The notes beneath the pieces are model-generated. The model ran no database searches and was not told the DNA's origin. It worked only from the letters and a program-made list of their open reading frames with translations. This document shows positions 1-6,733 of a DNA stretch of 13,381 nucleotides, one piece after another (the stretch's first letter is position 1; every line of letters starts with the position of its first letter). Origin of the DNA: an uncultured Clostridia bacterium (lineage in GTDB: Bacteria; Bacillota; Clostridia; Oscillospirales; Oscillospiraceae); the NCBI GenBank assembly GCA_947167725.1, contig CAMVJF010000025.1, positions 1 through 13,381 on the forward strand, given 5' to 3'. A program made the translations under genes and the position numbers.

Positions 1-582
1 ACCGTTTCTCTGCCCGCCTACGGCGAGATCAGCTTCGGAGCGATCGCAAAGGGCTGCGCCGCGGCCAAGGCGATCGAGGCCATGCGCGCCGCGGGCGTCA
101 CCAGCGGTATCATCTCGCTCGGCGGCAACGTCCAGACCCTCGGCCTCAGACCGGACGGGTCCCAGTGGCGCGTCGCCGTCGAGGATCCGAACAATCCGGG
201 CAACAACTACGTCGGCGTCCTGAACGTGGGCGAGACCGCCGTTGTTACCAGCGGCAGCTATCAGCGCTGCTTTACCGACATCACGACCGGGCGCACCTAT
301 CATCATATCCTCCAGCCGACGAGCGGTTATCCGGTCTCCAACAACCTTATCTCCGCGACCATCATCTGCCGCGACGGCACGATGGCCGACGCGCTCTCCA
401 CGGCGATGTTCGTTCTCGGCGAGGTCAAGTCGCTGAACTACTGGCGCCAGTACGGCAAGACCGACGGAGGCGGCTTCGATATGGTGCTCATCACCAAGGA
501 CAAGCGCATCATCTGCACGAAGGGCCTGATCGAGGACTTCACGCTCGTCAATGAGGATTACACCCTGAGCTACAGCGAGTGA
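1..582 (+). CDS. apbE: FAD:protein FMN transferase (ApbE family), C-terminal part, 5' end outside window
   Basis: ApbE proteins transfer FMN from FAD to a Thr/Ser of target proteins (for example Rnf/Nqr subunits), usually at the outer face of the membrane. The frame is open from base 1 and gives 193 residues. Family hallmarks seen: SFGAIAKG near the start (family pattern GGIAKG), the SLGGNVQTLG segment, TSGSYQR, YHHILQP followed by SGYP (bases about 298-330), and ADALSTAMFVLG, whose Asp (388-390) and Thr (400-402) match the metal-binding pair of the family. One oddity is HILQP where most members have HI(I/L)DP. The N-terminal half, with any signal peptide or lipobox, lies outside the window, so localisation cannot be judged. 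The gene ends 4 bp before recG, so the two are probably cotranscribed, though no functional link is evident. The family call is firm; the flavinylated target is unknown. Confidence 0.9.
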   Translation, partial: TVSLPAYGEISFGAIAKGCAAAKAIEAMRAAGVTSGIISLGGNVQTLGLRPDGSQWRVAVEDPNNPGNNYVGVLNVGETAVVTSGSYQRCFTDITTGRTYHHILQPTSGYPVSNNLISATIICRDGTMADALSTAMFVLGEVKSLNYWRQYGKTDGGGFDMVLITKDKRIICTKGLIEDFTLVNEDYTLSYSE

Positions 583-586
583 TACC

Positions 587-2644
587 ATGATCGAACTGAA
601 TGCATCCGTCAATTCCATACGGGGGATCGGAGAGAAAAAGGCGCAGGCGTTTGCAAAGCTGGGCGTCTTTTCTCTCTATGATCTGCTGTCCTATTTCCCG
701 GCAAGATACGAGGACAGGACGAAGTTCTGCCCCATCGCGGCCGCGCCGATCGGCGAAGGGGTGTGCGTCCGCGCGCTCGTGGCCGATACGCCGCGCCTCA
801 TCCGCGTACGCCGGGGTATGGAGCTGGTCAAGTTCCGTGCGGTGGATGAGAGCGGATCGGTTGACATAACATATTTTAATCAAAATTATGTAAAAGATTA
901 TCTCGCACGCGGCGACAGCGTATGCCTTTACGGAAAGATCGAGCTCAACGGCGGTCGCAGAAGCATGACGAATCCCGCCTATGAGAAGGAGGACAAGCCG
1001 CGCGGTGTGACGGGCTGCATCCTGCCGATCTATCGGATGAACGCCGCGCTCAATCAGCGCACGATCCGCGATGCGGTGCGCCTGGGACTGGACGCATGCG
1101 CAGACCAGCTCCCGGATTTTCTGCCCGAGGCCCTGCGCGAGCGAAATCGTCTCTGCCAGGCGCGCTACGCTTATGAGAACATTCATTTCCCGCCGGACTT
1201 TGAGGCGCTTGCCATCGCCCGCCGCAGGCTCGTTTTCGAGGAGCTTTTCGTGCTTGCGTGCGCGCTTGGCACGATGCGCGCGGAGCGCACGCGCGAAAGC
1301 GGTCTTCGCATGGAGAAGAGGGACCTCGCGGCCTTCTATGCCGCGCTGCCCTTTACGCCGACCGGAGCGCAGTGCCGCGCGATCGACGAGGCCGCGGCGG
1401 ATATGACGGGCGGCTATGTGATGAACCGGCTCGTCCAGGGCGACGTCGGCAGCGGCAAGACGCTCGTCGCGGCCGCGCTGTGCTGGCTGTGCCGGGAAAA
1501 CGGCTGTGTCAGCGCTTTCATGGCGCCGACCGAGATCCTTGCCGAGCAGCATTTCGCCACGCTCTCCGGGATGCTCGCGCCCTTCGGCATGACCGTCGGA
1601 AAGCTGACCGGCTCCATGAGCGCGAAGGAGAAGCGCGAGGCGAAGGCTGCGATCGCCGCCGGCGGCTACGACGTCGTCGTCGGTACGCACGCCCTGTTCA
1701 GCGAGGACGTCGCCTATACGCGTCTCGGCCTCATCGTGACGGACGAGCAGCACCGCTTCGGCGTCCGCCAGCGCTCGGCGCTGATCGGCAAGGGGGAAAA
1801 GCCGCATGTGCTCGTCATGTCCGCCACGCCGATCCCGCGCACGCTCGCGCTGATGATCTATGGCGATCTTGACGTCTCGATCATCGACGAGCTGCCGCCC
1901 GGGCGCCAGAAGGTGGACACCTTTGCCGTGGACGAGAGCTATCGCGCACGGCTCAACGGCTTTATCCGCAAGCTCGCGGGCGAGGGGCGGCAGACCTTTG
2001 TTGTCTGTCCCAAGGTCGAGGACGACGAGGAGGCGGAGGACGGCGGGCTCAAATCCGCCGAGGAGCACGCGAAGGAGCTTGCGAGCGTGTTTCCCGAGCT
2101 GCGGGTCGCCTGTGTCCACGGACGCATGAAGCCGAAGGACAAGGACGCCGTCATGGCCGCCTTCGTGCGCGGCGAGACGGATATCCTCGTCGCGACGATC
2201 GTCATCGAGGTCGGCGTCGACGTGCCGAACGCCGCGCTGATGATCATTGAAAACGCCGAGCGCTTCGGTCTCAGCCAGCTCCATCAGTTGCGCGGCCGCG
2301 TCGGGCGCGGCAGGCACAAGAGCTGGTGCATCCTTGTTTCCGACAACACGGGTGAAGACGTCAGGGCGCGTCTCTCGATCATGGAGAAAACCAACGACGG
2401 CTTCGCCATCTCCGAGGAGGACCTGCGCCTGCGCGGTCCGGGCGATTTCTTCGGCTCGCGCCAGCACGGCCTGCCGGAGATGCACGTGGCGGACCTGGGC
2501 GCGGACACGCAGGTGCTCAAGACCGCACAGACGGAGGCAAAAGCGCTGCTCGCCGACGATCCGCAGCTTGCCCGGCCGGAGCACGCCGCGCTGCGCGCGC
2601 GGATCGAGACGCTGTTCCGGAACAATACGGACAGTTTTAACTGA
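587..2644 (+). CDS. recG: ATP-dependent DNA helicase RecG
   Basis: RecG is a cytoplasmic SF2 double-stranded DNA translocase that remodels stalled replication forks and Holliday junctions. The 685-residue product has the usual family length. Order of parts: an N-terminal region with an HhH-like start (INS-RGIGEKKAQAFAKLG) and an OB-fold wedge domain to about residue 160; Walker A GDVGSGKT at 285-292; the RecG-typical DEQHRFG (Asp386); SATPIPRT from 412; VHGRMKPKDKD; and motif VI QLRGRVGRG at 567-575. The ATG lies 4 bp after the apbE stop with only a weak purine stretch before it, which suggests translational coupling. Residues 94-105 use twelve consecutive A/T-ending codons in an otherwise GC-ending gene. 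Transcription ends at the hairpin 2692-2717, facing a convergent gene. Confidence 0.97.
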   Translation: MIELNASVNSIRGIGEKKAQAFAKLGVFSLYDLLSYFPARYEDRTKFCPIAAAPIGEGVCVRALVADTPRLIRVRRGMELVKFRAVDESGSVDITYFNQNYVKDYLARGDSVCLYGKIELNGGRRSMTNPAYEKEDKPRGVTGCILPIYRMNAALNQRTIRDAVRLGLDACADQLPDFLPEALRERNRLCQARYAYENIHFPPDFEALAIARRRLVFEELFVLACALGTMRAERTRESGLRMEKRDLAAFYAALPFTPTGAQCRAIDEAAADMTGGYVMNRLVQGDVGSGKTLVAAALCWLCRENGCVSAFMAPTEILAEQHFATLSGMLAPFGMTVGKLTGSMSAKEKREAKAAIAAGGYDVVVGTHALFSEDVAYTRLGLIVTDEQHRFGVRQRSALIGKGEKPHVLVMSATPIPRTLALMIYGDLDVSIIDELPPGRQKVDTFAVDESYRARLNGFIRKLAGEGRQTFVVCPKVEDDEEAEDGGLKSAEEHAKELASVFPELRVACVHGRMKPKDKDAVMAAFVRGETDILVATIVIEVGVDVPNAALMIIENAERFGLSQLHQLRGRVGRGRHKSWCILVSDNTGEDVRARLSIMEKTNDGFAISEEDLRLRGPGDFFGSRQHGLPEMHVADLGADTQVLKTAQTEAKALLADDPQLARPEHAALRARIETLFRNNTDSFN

Positions 2645-2691
2645 GCGGAGACTGTTCGTACGAGAAGGAAAGCGCAGGGAGAAATCAAAAG

Positions 2692-2717
2692 CACAGGCCG
2701 GGTCATCCCGGCCTGTG
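2692..2717. terminator. Shared hairpin terminator between convergent genes
   Basis: An 11-bp perfect stem (CACAGGCCGGG / CCCGGCCTGTG) with a TCAT loop. It starts 4 bp beyond the minus-strand stop codon at 2721-2723 and lies 48 bp beyond the recG stop. In minus-strand RNA it is followed by CTTTTGATTTC. In plus-strand RNA the downstream tract (ATGCTATTTAT) is poorer in U. It therefore looks best suited to the minus-strand gene but may serve both. Confidence 0.75.
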
Positions 2718-2720
2718 ATG

Positions 2721-3506
2721 CTATTTATACTGTTTGTAATCTGCGCTCTCGGCCACGCTGTCGGGCGGGAAGAACTCTTCGACCGGGAAGTCGATGCGCC
2801 CGAAGAGCGCGCAGGGATCGTCCTCGCTCGTGCCGGGGCACTCCTTATCCGGCAGGAAGTAGTCATAGGCCGGGATGGTGAGCTGGGTGTCGCGCTCGAG
2901 CCGCACCATGGAAAACTGGCCGATCGTGACGAACCAGCGCCGCACATTGTCGACGGTCACGAGATCTTCTCCCATGGCGTCGAGGATGAACTGCGGGATG
3001 ACGATGTTCTCGCCGCCCGGCGTCTCGGCGGGATCGGCAAGCGTGCAGTGCAGACAGATCGGATCGACCGCGCTGACGACCGCTTTGGGCTGATCGTCCG
3101 CGGTGACGACGCCCTCCGGGCTGTCGGAGGCAAAGGTCTTGACGCTGCTCTCACTGCCGAAGAGCATCACGCGCTTGTCAAAGACCGCGAGTCCGCGGCA
3201 GAGCTGAGCGCCGGGGAAGGTCTCGGCCGAGACGAGGTAGAAATACGTACAGTCCACGGTGTAATAGCCCCGGTTGAAGCCTACCGGCTCGACGTTGACG
3301 TTGACGAACAGCAGTTCGGCGGCCTTGGGGCGGATGCTGATGGCGTTTTCCAGAAACGGCTGGCTCGATTGGGTGGGGTAGACGCGCAGATCGTCCACAC
3401 AGTCCTTGTCTCGACAGCAGTCAAAGATCTTATGGGTATTGACGGAAACGGCCTCTCGGATGCTCGCCGCGCCTCCGACCGGCCCGGAAACGACTTTGTC
3501 CGGCAT
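2721..3506 (-). CDS. Conserved clostridial protein of unknown function with CCRDKDC motif
   Basis: I know no assigned function. From memory, similar proteins occur in Clostridia: an N-terminal SIREAV-V-T-KIFDCCRDKDC-DDLRVYP block, then NVNVEPVGFNRGYYTVDCTYFY, a FDKRVMLFGSE block, and an IPAYDYFLPDKEC...DPC-LF-RI-FP-EEFFPP tail. Here they appear as Cys30-Cys31-Cys36 and Cys223/Cys232. Homologs as I recall them carry a cysteine-rich stretch in the middle that is not seen in this protein. There is no signal peptide or membrane segment, and the 261 residues are acidic and beta-strand-like. A spore-coat or metal-binding role is possible but not shown. The start is fixed by a perfect AGGAGG (3514-3519) 7 nt before the ATG. 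I saw no clear sigma-A promoter upstream, which would be compatible with an alternative sigma factor. The gene is convergent with recG and divergent from the DUF4364 gene. Confidence 0.8.
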   Translation of the reverse strand: MPDKVVSGPVGGAASIREAVSVNTHKIFDCCRDKDCVDDLRVYPTQSSQPFLENAISIRPKAAELLFVNVNVEPVGFNRGYYTVDCTYFYLVSAETFPGAQLCRGLAVFDKRVMLFGSESSVKTFASDSPEGVVTADDQPKAVVSAVDPICLHCTLADPAETPGGENIVIPQFILDAMGEDLVTVDNVRRWFVTIGQFSMVRLERDTQLTIPAYDYFLPDKECPGTSEDDPCALFGRIDFPVEEFFPPDSVAESADYKQYK

Positions 3507-3579
3507 GATACGACCTCCTGTGGATGAAACTTCAATACAGCTTATGCGTCCGCGCGCCGCGGTGTGTGTGATTTTTCTC

Positions 3580-3607
3580 TTGAAAAAATGAGGCGGTGAA
3601 GTATAAT
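3580..3607 (+). promoter_or_regulatory. Sigma-A promoter of the DUF4364-asnA operon
   Basis: TTGAAA (3580-3585), a 16-bp spacer and a perfect TATAAT (3602-3607). The expected transcription start near 3613-3615 lies after the in-frame GTG at 3596, which rules that codon out as the start and supports ATG 3641. Confidence 0.8.
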
Positions 3608-3640
3608 GATTTTAATGATGAAAAACGGAGGATCGGAGAA

Positions 3641-4171
3641 ATGGACCATCACGGCTTCATCCATGAGAAACTGGATATCAAGCTGCTCATCCTCTTTATC
3701 CTCAGCCGGCTGAGCGCTCCGGTGGACCGCGGCACGCTCGACGAGCTTTGCCAGCGCTGTGACGAGGGCGTGGGTTATTTCGATTACTCCGACTGTCTCG
3801 GCGAGCTGATGGCCTCGGGCCATATCACCGAAGAGGACGAGGAGTATACGATCACGGAAAAGGGTCGGCGCAACGTGCGCGAGGTCGAAAGCAGCCTGCC
3901 TTTCTCGGTGCGTTCCCGCGCGCTGAAGCTGATCGCTCCGGTGGAGGAGCGGCTCGCCCGCGCGGCGATGCTCCGCGGCGAGATCGAGAACGGCGAGGAC
4001 GGCTGCCATGTCGCGCTTGCCATGTCGGACGCCAAGGGCGAGATCATCTCGATGCGTCTGCTCTGCGCCGACGAGGAACAGGCGAAAAAGATGAGAAAGA
4101 CCTTTCGCCGCCGTGCGGAGGAAATCTATGGACGGATCGTCGAGATCCTGTGCGAGGAGGGAGAGAAATGA
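3641..4171 (+). CDS. DUF4364 family protein, winged-helix-like
   Basis: A 176-residue protein of the DUF4364 family, found mostly in Clostridia and without an assigned biochemical role. It opens with the family-typical segment GFIHEKLDIKLLILFILSRL. The arrangement of helices, then YTITEKGRRNV (a strand plus recognition-like helix and wing) and SSLPFSVRSR, resembles a PadR-like winged helix, so a DNA-binding regulator is a reasonable inference. The start ATG 3641 is chosen because GGAGG (3627-3631) precedes it by 9 nt and the family begins here. The stop codon overlaps the start of asnA (ATGA at 4168-4171), so the two are translationally coupled. This suggests a role tied to asparagine or nitrogen supply, but the link is only by context. 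Confidence 0.85.
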   Translation: MDHHGFIHEKLDIKLLILFILSRLSAPVDRGTLDELCQRCDEGVGYFDYSDCLGELMASGHITEEDEEYTITEKGRRNVREVESSLPFSVRSRALKLIAPVEERLARAAMLRGEIENGEDGCHVALAMSDAKGEIISMRLLCADEEQAKKMRKTFRRRAEEIYGRIVEILCEEGEK

Positions 4172-5181
4172 AGTACACCATCCCGGAGAACTATGTCAGC
4201 TATCTCTCCATCTACGATACGCAGAAGGCGATCAGCCTGCTCAAGCGGCTCTTTGAGGACAGGCTCAGCGCCCTGCTGAACCTCCAGCGCGTTTCCGCTC
4301 CGCTCTTCGTCGACGAGGCCTCCGGACTGAACGACAACCTTAACGGCTACGAGCGCCCCGTCAAATTCGACATCCTGCGCTCGGAGCACAAAGCAGAAAT
4401 CGTGCAGTCCCTCGCCAAGTGGAAGCGCCTCGCGCTCAAGCGCTACGGCTTTTTCCCCGGCAAGGGCATCGTCGCCGATATGGACGCGGTGCGCCGCGAC
4501 GAGGACGAGCTGGACAACCTCCACTCGCTCTATGTGGACCAATGGGACTGGGAGAAGGTCATCCTGCCGGAGAACCGGAACACGGACTCTCTCAAGTCTA
4601 CGGTCATGGCCATCGTCACCGCCATCTGCGACACGCAGGATACCATGCAGGCCATATACCCGCAGCTGCAGGCCACGGGCAAGCTCTCGCGCCGCGTTTC
4701 CTTCGTCACCGCGCAGGAGCTGGAGGACCTCTATCCGGACTTTACGCCCAAGCAGCGCGAAAACGCCTATCTGCGCGAGCACCGCACGGCCTTTATCCTC
4801 GGCATCGGCGCGCCGCTGCGCTCAGGCAAACCGCACGACGGCCGCGCGCCGGACTATGACGACTGGAAGCTCAACGGCGATCTGCTCTTCTGGTACGACC
4901 CGCTGGACTGCGCGATGGAGATCTCGTCCATGGGCATCCGTGTCGATCCGAAGTCGCTCGACGAGCAGCTGCACGCCTCAGGCTGCGACGACCGCCGCGC
5001 GCTGCCGTATCACAAGATGCTGCTCAACGGCGAGCTGCCGCTCACGATCGGCGGCGGCATCGGCCAGTCGCGCGTCTCGATGCTCCTGCTCGGCAAGGTA
5101 CATATCGGCGAGGTGCAGGCCTCGATCTGGAGCGAGGAAACCATGCGCGAGTGCGAGGAAAAGGGAATCGTCCTGCTGTAA
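4168..5181 (+). CDS. asnA: Aspartate-ammonia ligase (asparagine synthetase A)
   Basis: AsnA makes L-asparagine from aspartate, ammonia and ATP (products AMP and PPi) in the cytoplasm; its fold is related to class II aminoacyl-tRNA synthetases. The 337 residues match the family length (about 330). Diagnostic stretches: RVSAPLFV at 41-48, GLNDNLNG at 53-60 followed by ERPVKFD, SLAKWKRLALKRYGF at about 81-95, DMDAVRRDED, LHSLYVDQWDWEK at about 118-130, and the motif-3-like GGGIGQSR at 295-302. The start is ATG 4168, with AGGAGG (4155-4160) 7 nt before it. It overlaps the DUF4364 stop by 4 nt and is read from the promoter at 3580-3607. The terminator at 5192-5212 follows. No T-box or other leader is visible: only about 25 nt separate the expected transcription start from the first gene. 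Confidence 0.97.
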   Translation: MKYTIPENYVSYLSIYDTQKAISLLKRLFEDRLSALLNLQRVSAPLFVDEASGLNDNLNGYERPVKFDILRSEHKAEIVQSLAKWKRLALKRYGFFPGKGIVADMDAVRRDEDELDNLHSLYVDQWDWEKVILPENRNTDSLKSTVMAIVTAICDTQDTMQAIYPQLQATGKLSRRVSFVTAQELEDLYPDFTPKQRENAYLREHRTAFILGIGAPLRSGKPHDGRAPDYDDWKLNGDLLFWYDPLDCAMEISSMGIRVDPKSLDEQLHASGCDDRRALPYHKMLLNGELPLTIGGGIGQSRVSMLLLGKVHIGEVQASIWSEETMRECEEKGIVLL

Positions 5182-5191
5182 GACAACAATA

Positions 5192-5212
5192 CGGGGAAGC
5201 GCCGCTTCCCCG
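5192..5212 (+). terminator. asnA terminator hairpin
   Basis: CGGGGAAG / CTTCCCCG stem (8 bp) with a 5-nt loop, 10 bp after the asnA stop and followed by ATATTTATTTA. The U tract is interrupted, so strength is uncertain. Confidence 0.65.
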
Positions 5213-5220
5213 ATATTTAT

Positions 5221-5252
5221 TTACATAAGCATTAAAATTTTATATTATGTAA
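5221..5252. repeat. Inverted repeat TTACATAA / TTATGTAA in AT-rich gap
   Basis: TTACATAA (5221-5228) and its exact reverse complement TTATGTAA (5245-5252) are separated by 16 AT-rich bases, between two terminators where no gene starts. The right arm belongs to ATTATGTAAA, a 10-mer also found in the palindrome before the ABC gene (13042-13051) and inside recG (885-894). It may be a chance product of AT richness or a binding site. Confidence 0.4.
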
Positions 5253-5265
5253 ACTATTGTTGATG

Positions 5266-5300
5266 AAAAGAAAGGAAGCCCTCCGGGCTCCCTTTCTTTT
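5266..5300 (-). terminator. fumC terminator, long hairpin
   Basis: The arms 5266-5281 and 5285-5300 pair over 16 positions around a 3-nt loop. The one mismatch in DNA terms (5276/5290) becomes a U-G wobble in minus-strand RNA, so the stem is continuous for fumC transcripts. The A-rich left arm supplies the CUUUCUUUU end. It overlaps the fumC stop codon (TAA at 5299-5301). Confidence 0.85.
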
Positions 5301-6663
5301 ATACCATTTTTGCCGGGTCGACGAGCTCGTCGAACTCCGCTTCCGTGAGCAGCCTCAAACGGAGGACGGCTTCGCGAAGCGTCAGCCCCTCGGTATAGGC
5401 GAGGCGAGCGGCCCTCGCGGCGTTCTCATAGCCGATGCGCGGGTTGAGACAAGTCACGAGCATCAGCGAGCGGTCAAGGTTCTCGCGCATCCGCTCGCGG
5501 TCCGCGGTGAGGCCGGAGAGACAGCGCAGCGTAAAGGAACGGATCGAATCGGAGAGCAGACGCGCCGAGTGCAGGTAATTGAAGATGATGACGGGCATGA
5601 AGACGTTCAGCTCAAAGTTGCCCTGGGAGGCGGCAAAGCCGATCGCGGCGTCGTTCGCCATGACCTGCACAGCGACCATCGTAACGGATTCGCATTGCGT
5701 CGGATTGATCTTTCCGGGCATGATCGAGGAGCCCGGCTCGTTCTCCGGGATGCGGATTTCACCGATGCCGCAGCGCGGCCCGCTCGCTAGCCAGCGTATG
5801 TCGTTGGCGATCTTCATCATGCAGCCCGCCATGGCCTTGATCGCGCCGTGGCTGACAACGAGGGCGTCCCGGGACGTGAGCGCACGGAACTTGTTCGGGT
5901 CGCTGCGGAAGGGGAGAGAGGTCAGCGCTGCGAGCTTTTCCGCCGCCCTGTCGGCAAATCCCTGCGGCGCGTTGAGCCCGGTGCCGACCGCCGTCCCGCC
6001 GAGCGCCAGCAGCGCGAGCGCATCGGAGCTGCGGGCAAGCGCGTCGCGCGTGCTCTCGAGCATGCCGCGCCAGCCGCTGATTTCCTGGGAAAAGCGCAGG
6101 GGAGTCGCATCCTGAAGATGCGTACGCCCGATCTTGATCACATCCGTGTTTTCCCGCTCCAGACGGCTGAGCTCGGCAATCATTTCATCCGCGGCGGGGA
6201 TCAGCGAGCGATGCACGGCCGTAAGCGCCGCGATGTGCATCGCGGTGGGGAAGGTGTCGTTGGAGCTCTGCGACATGTTCACGGTGTCGTTGGGGTGCAG
6301 CAGCGCCTCGCCCGCGATCGCGTTGCCGCGGTTGGCGATGACCTCGTTGAGGTTCATGTTCGTCTGCGTGCCGCTGCCCGTCTGCCAGACGGAAAGCGGG
6401 AACTCGCCGTCGTGCTCGCCCGCGAGGATCTCGTCGCATACCTGCGAGATCAGCTGCGCGCGCCGTTCGTCAAGCCTTCCCAGATCACAGTTGACAAGCG
6501 CCGCCGCCTTTTTCAGCTGTGCGAAGGCGCGGATCAGCTCGCGGGGCATGCGGTCCCCGCCGATGGGGAAGTTCTCGAAGCTGCGCTGGGTCTGCGCGCC
6601 CCAGAGACGGTCCGCGGGGACCCGGACCTCGCCGAGAGAGTCGTGTTCGATCCTGTATTCCAT
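5299..6663 (-). CDS. fumC: Fumarate hydratase class II
   Basis: FumC interconverts fumarate and L-malate as a cytoplasmic, oxygen-stable homotetramer without an iron-sulfur cluster. The 454 residues match the family. Seen: TGSGTQTNMNLNEV at about 95-108, SSNDTFPTAMH at about 133-143, GRTHLQDATP with catalytic His182 (E. coli His188), and the signature GSSIMPGKIN at 311-320 with the catalytic-loop Ser312 (E. coli Ser318). PTQCE after the signature is the fumarase form; aspartases carry a different sequence there, so aspartase is unlikely. The start ATG (6661-6663) has AAGGA 9 nt upstream. The gene has its own promoter overlapping the stop of the preceding helicase gene and a strong terminator, so it can be transcribed alone. 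In an anaerobe it would serve a partial TCA branch or fumarate/aspartate metabolism. Confidence 0.96.
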   Translation of the reverse strand: MEYRIEHDSLGEVRVPADRLWGAQTQRSFENFPIGGDRMPRELIRAFAQLKKAAALVNCDLGRLDERRAQLISQVCDEILAGEHDGEFPLSVWQTGSGTQTNMNLNEVIANRGNAIAGEALLHPNDTVNMSQSSNDTFPTAMHIAALTAVHRSLIPAADEMIAELSRLERENTDVIKIGRTHLQDATPLRFSQEISGWRGMLESTRDALARSSDALALLALGGTAVGTGLNAPQGFADRAAEKLAALTSLPFRSDPNKFRALTSRDALVVSHGAIKAMAGCMMKIANDIRWLASGPRCGIGEIRIPENEPGSSIMPGKINPTQCESVTMVAVQVMANDAAIGFAASQGNFELNVFMPVIIFNYLHSARLLSDSIRSFTLRCLSGLTADRERMRENLDRSLMLVTCLNPRIGYENAARAARLAYTEGLTLREAVLRLRLLTEAEFDELVDPAKMV

Positions 6664-6704
6664 AACGGAGCATCCTTTCCGTTTCGTTCCGGTTTGCGTT
6701 TCTT

Positions 6705-6733
6705 ACGATAGCACAGTCAGACCGGCTTTTCAA
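6705..6733 (-). promoter_or_regulatory. fumC promoter overlapping the helicase stop codon
   Basis: On the minus strand: TTGAAA (6728-6733), a 17-bp spacer, TATCGT (6705-6710). The -35 box covers the TGA stop of the helicase gene (6730-6732). The expected start lies near 6698, leaving a 35-nt leader before fumC. Confidence 0.65.

Noticed and set aside
548..2947. A 799-codon open frame on the minus strand opposite recG and beyond
   Set aside because: It mirrors recG, whose helicase motifs are unmistakable. The translation is Arg/Ala/His-rich without domains, as expected for the complement of a GC-rich gene.
3596..3640. GTG at 3596 as the start of the DUF4364 gene
   Set aside because: It lies upstream of the -10 box TATAAT (3602-3607), so it would not be in the transcript. 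ATG 3641 has a good GGAGG.
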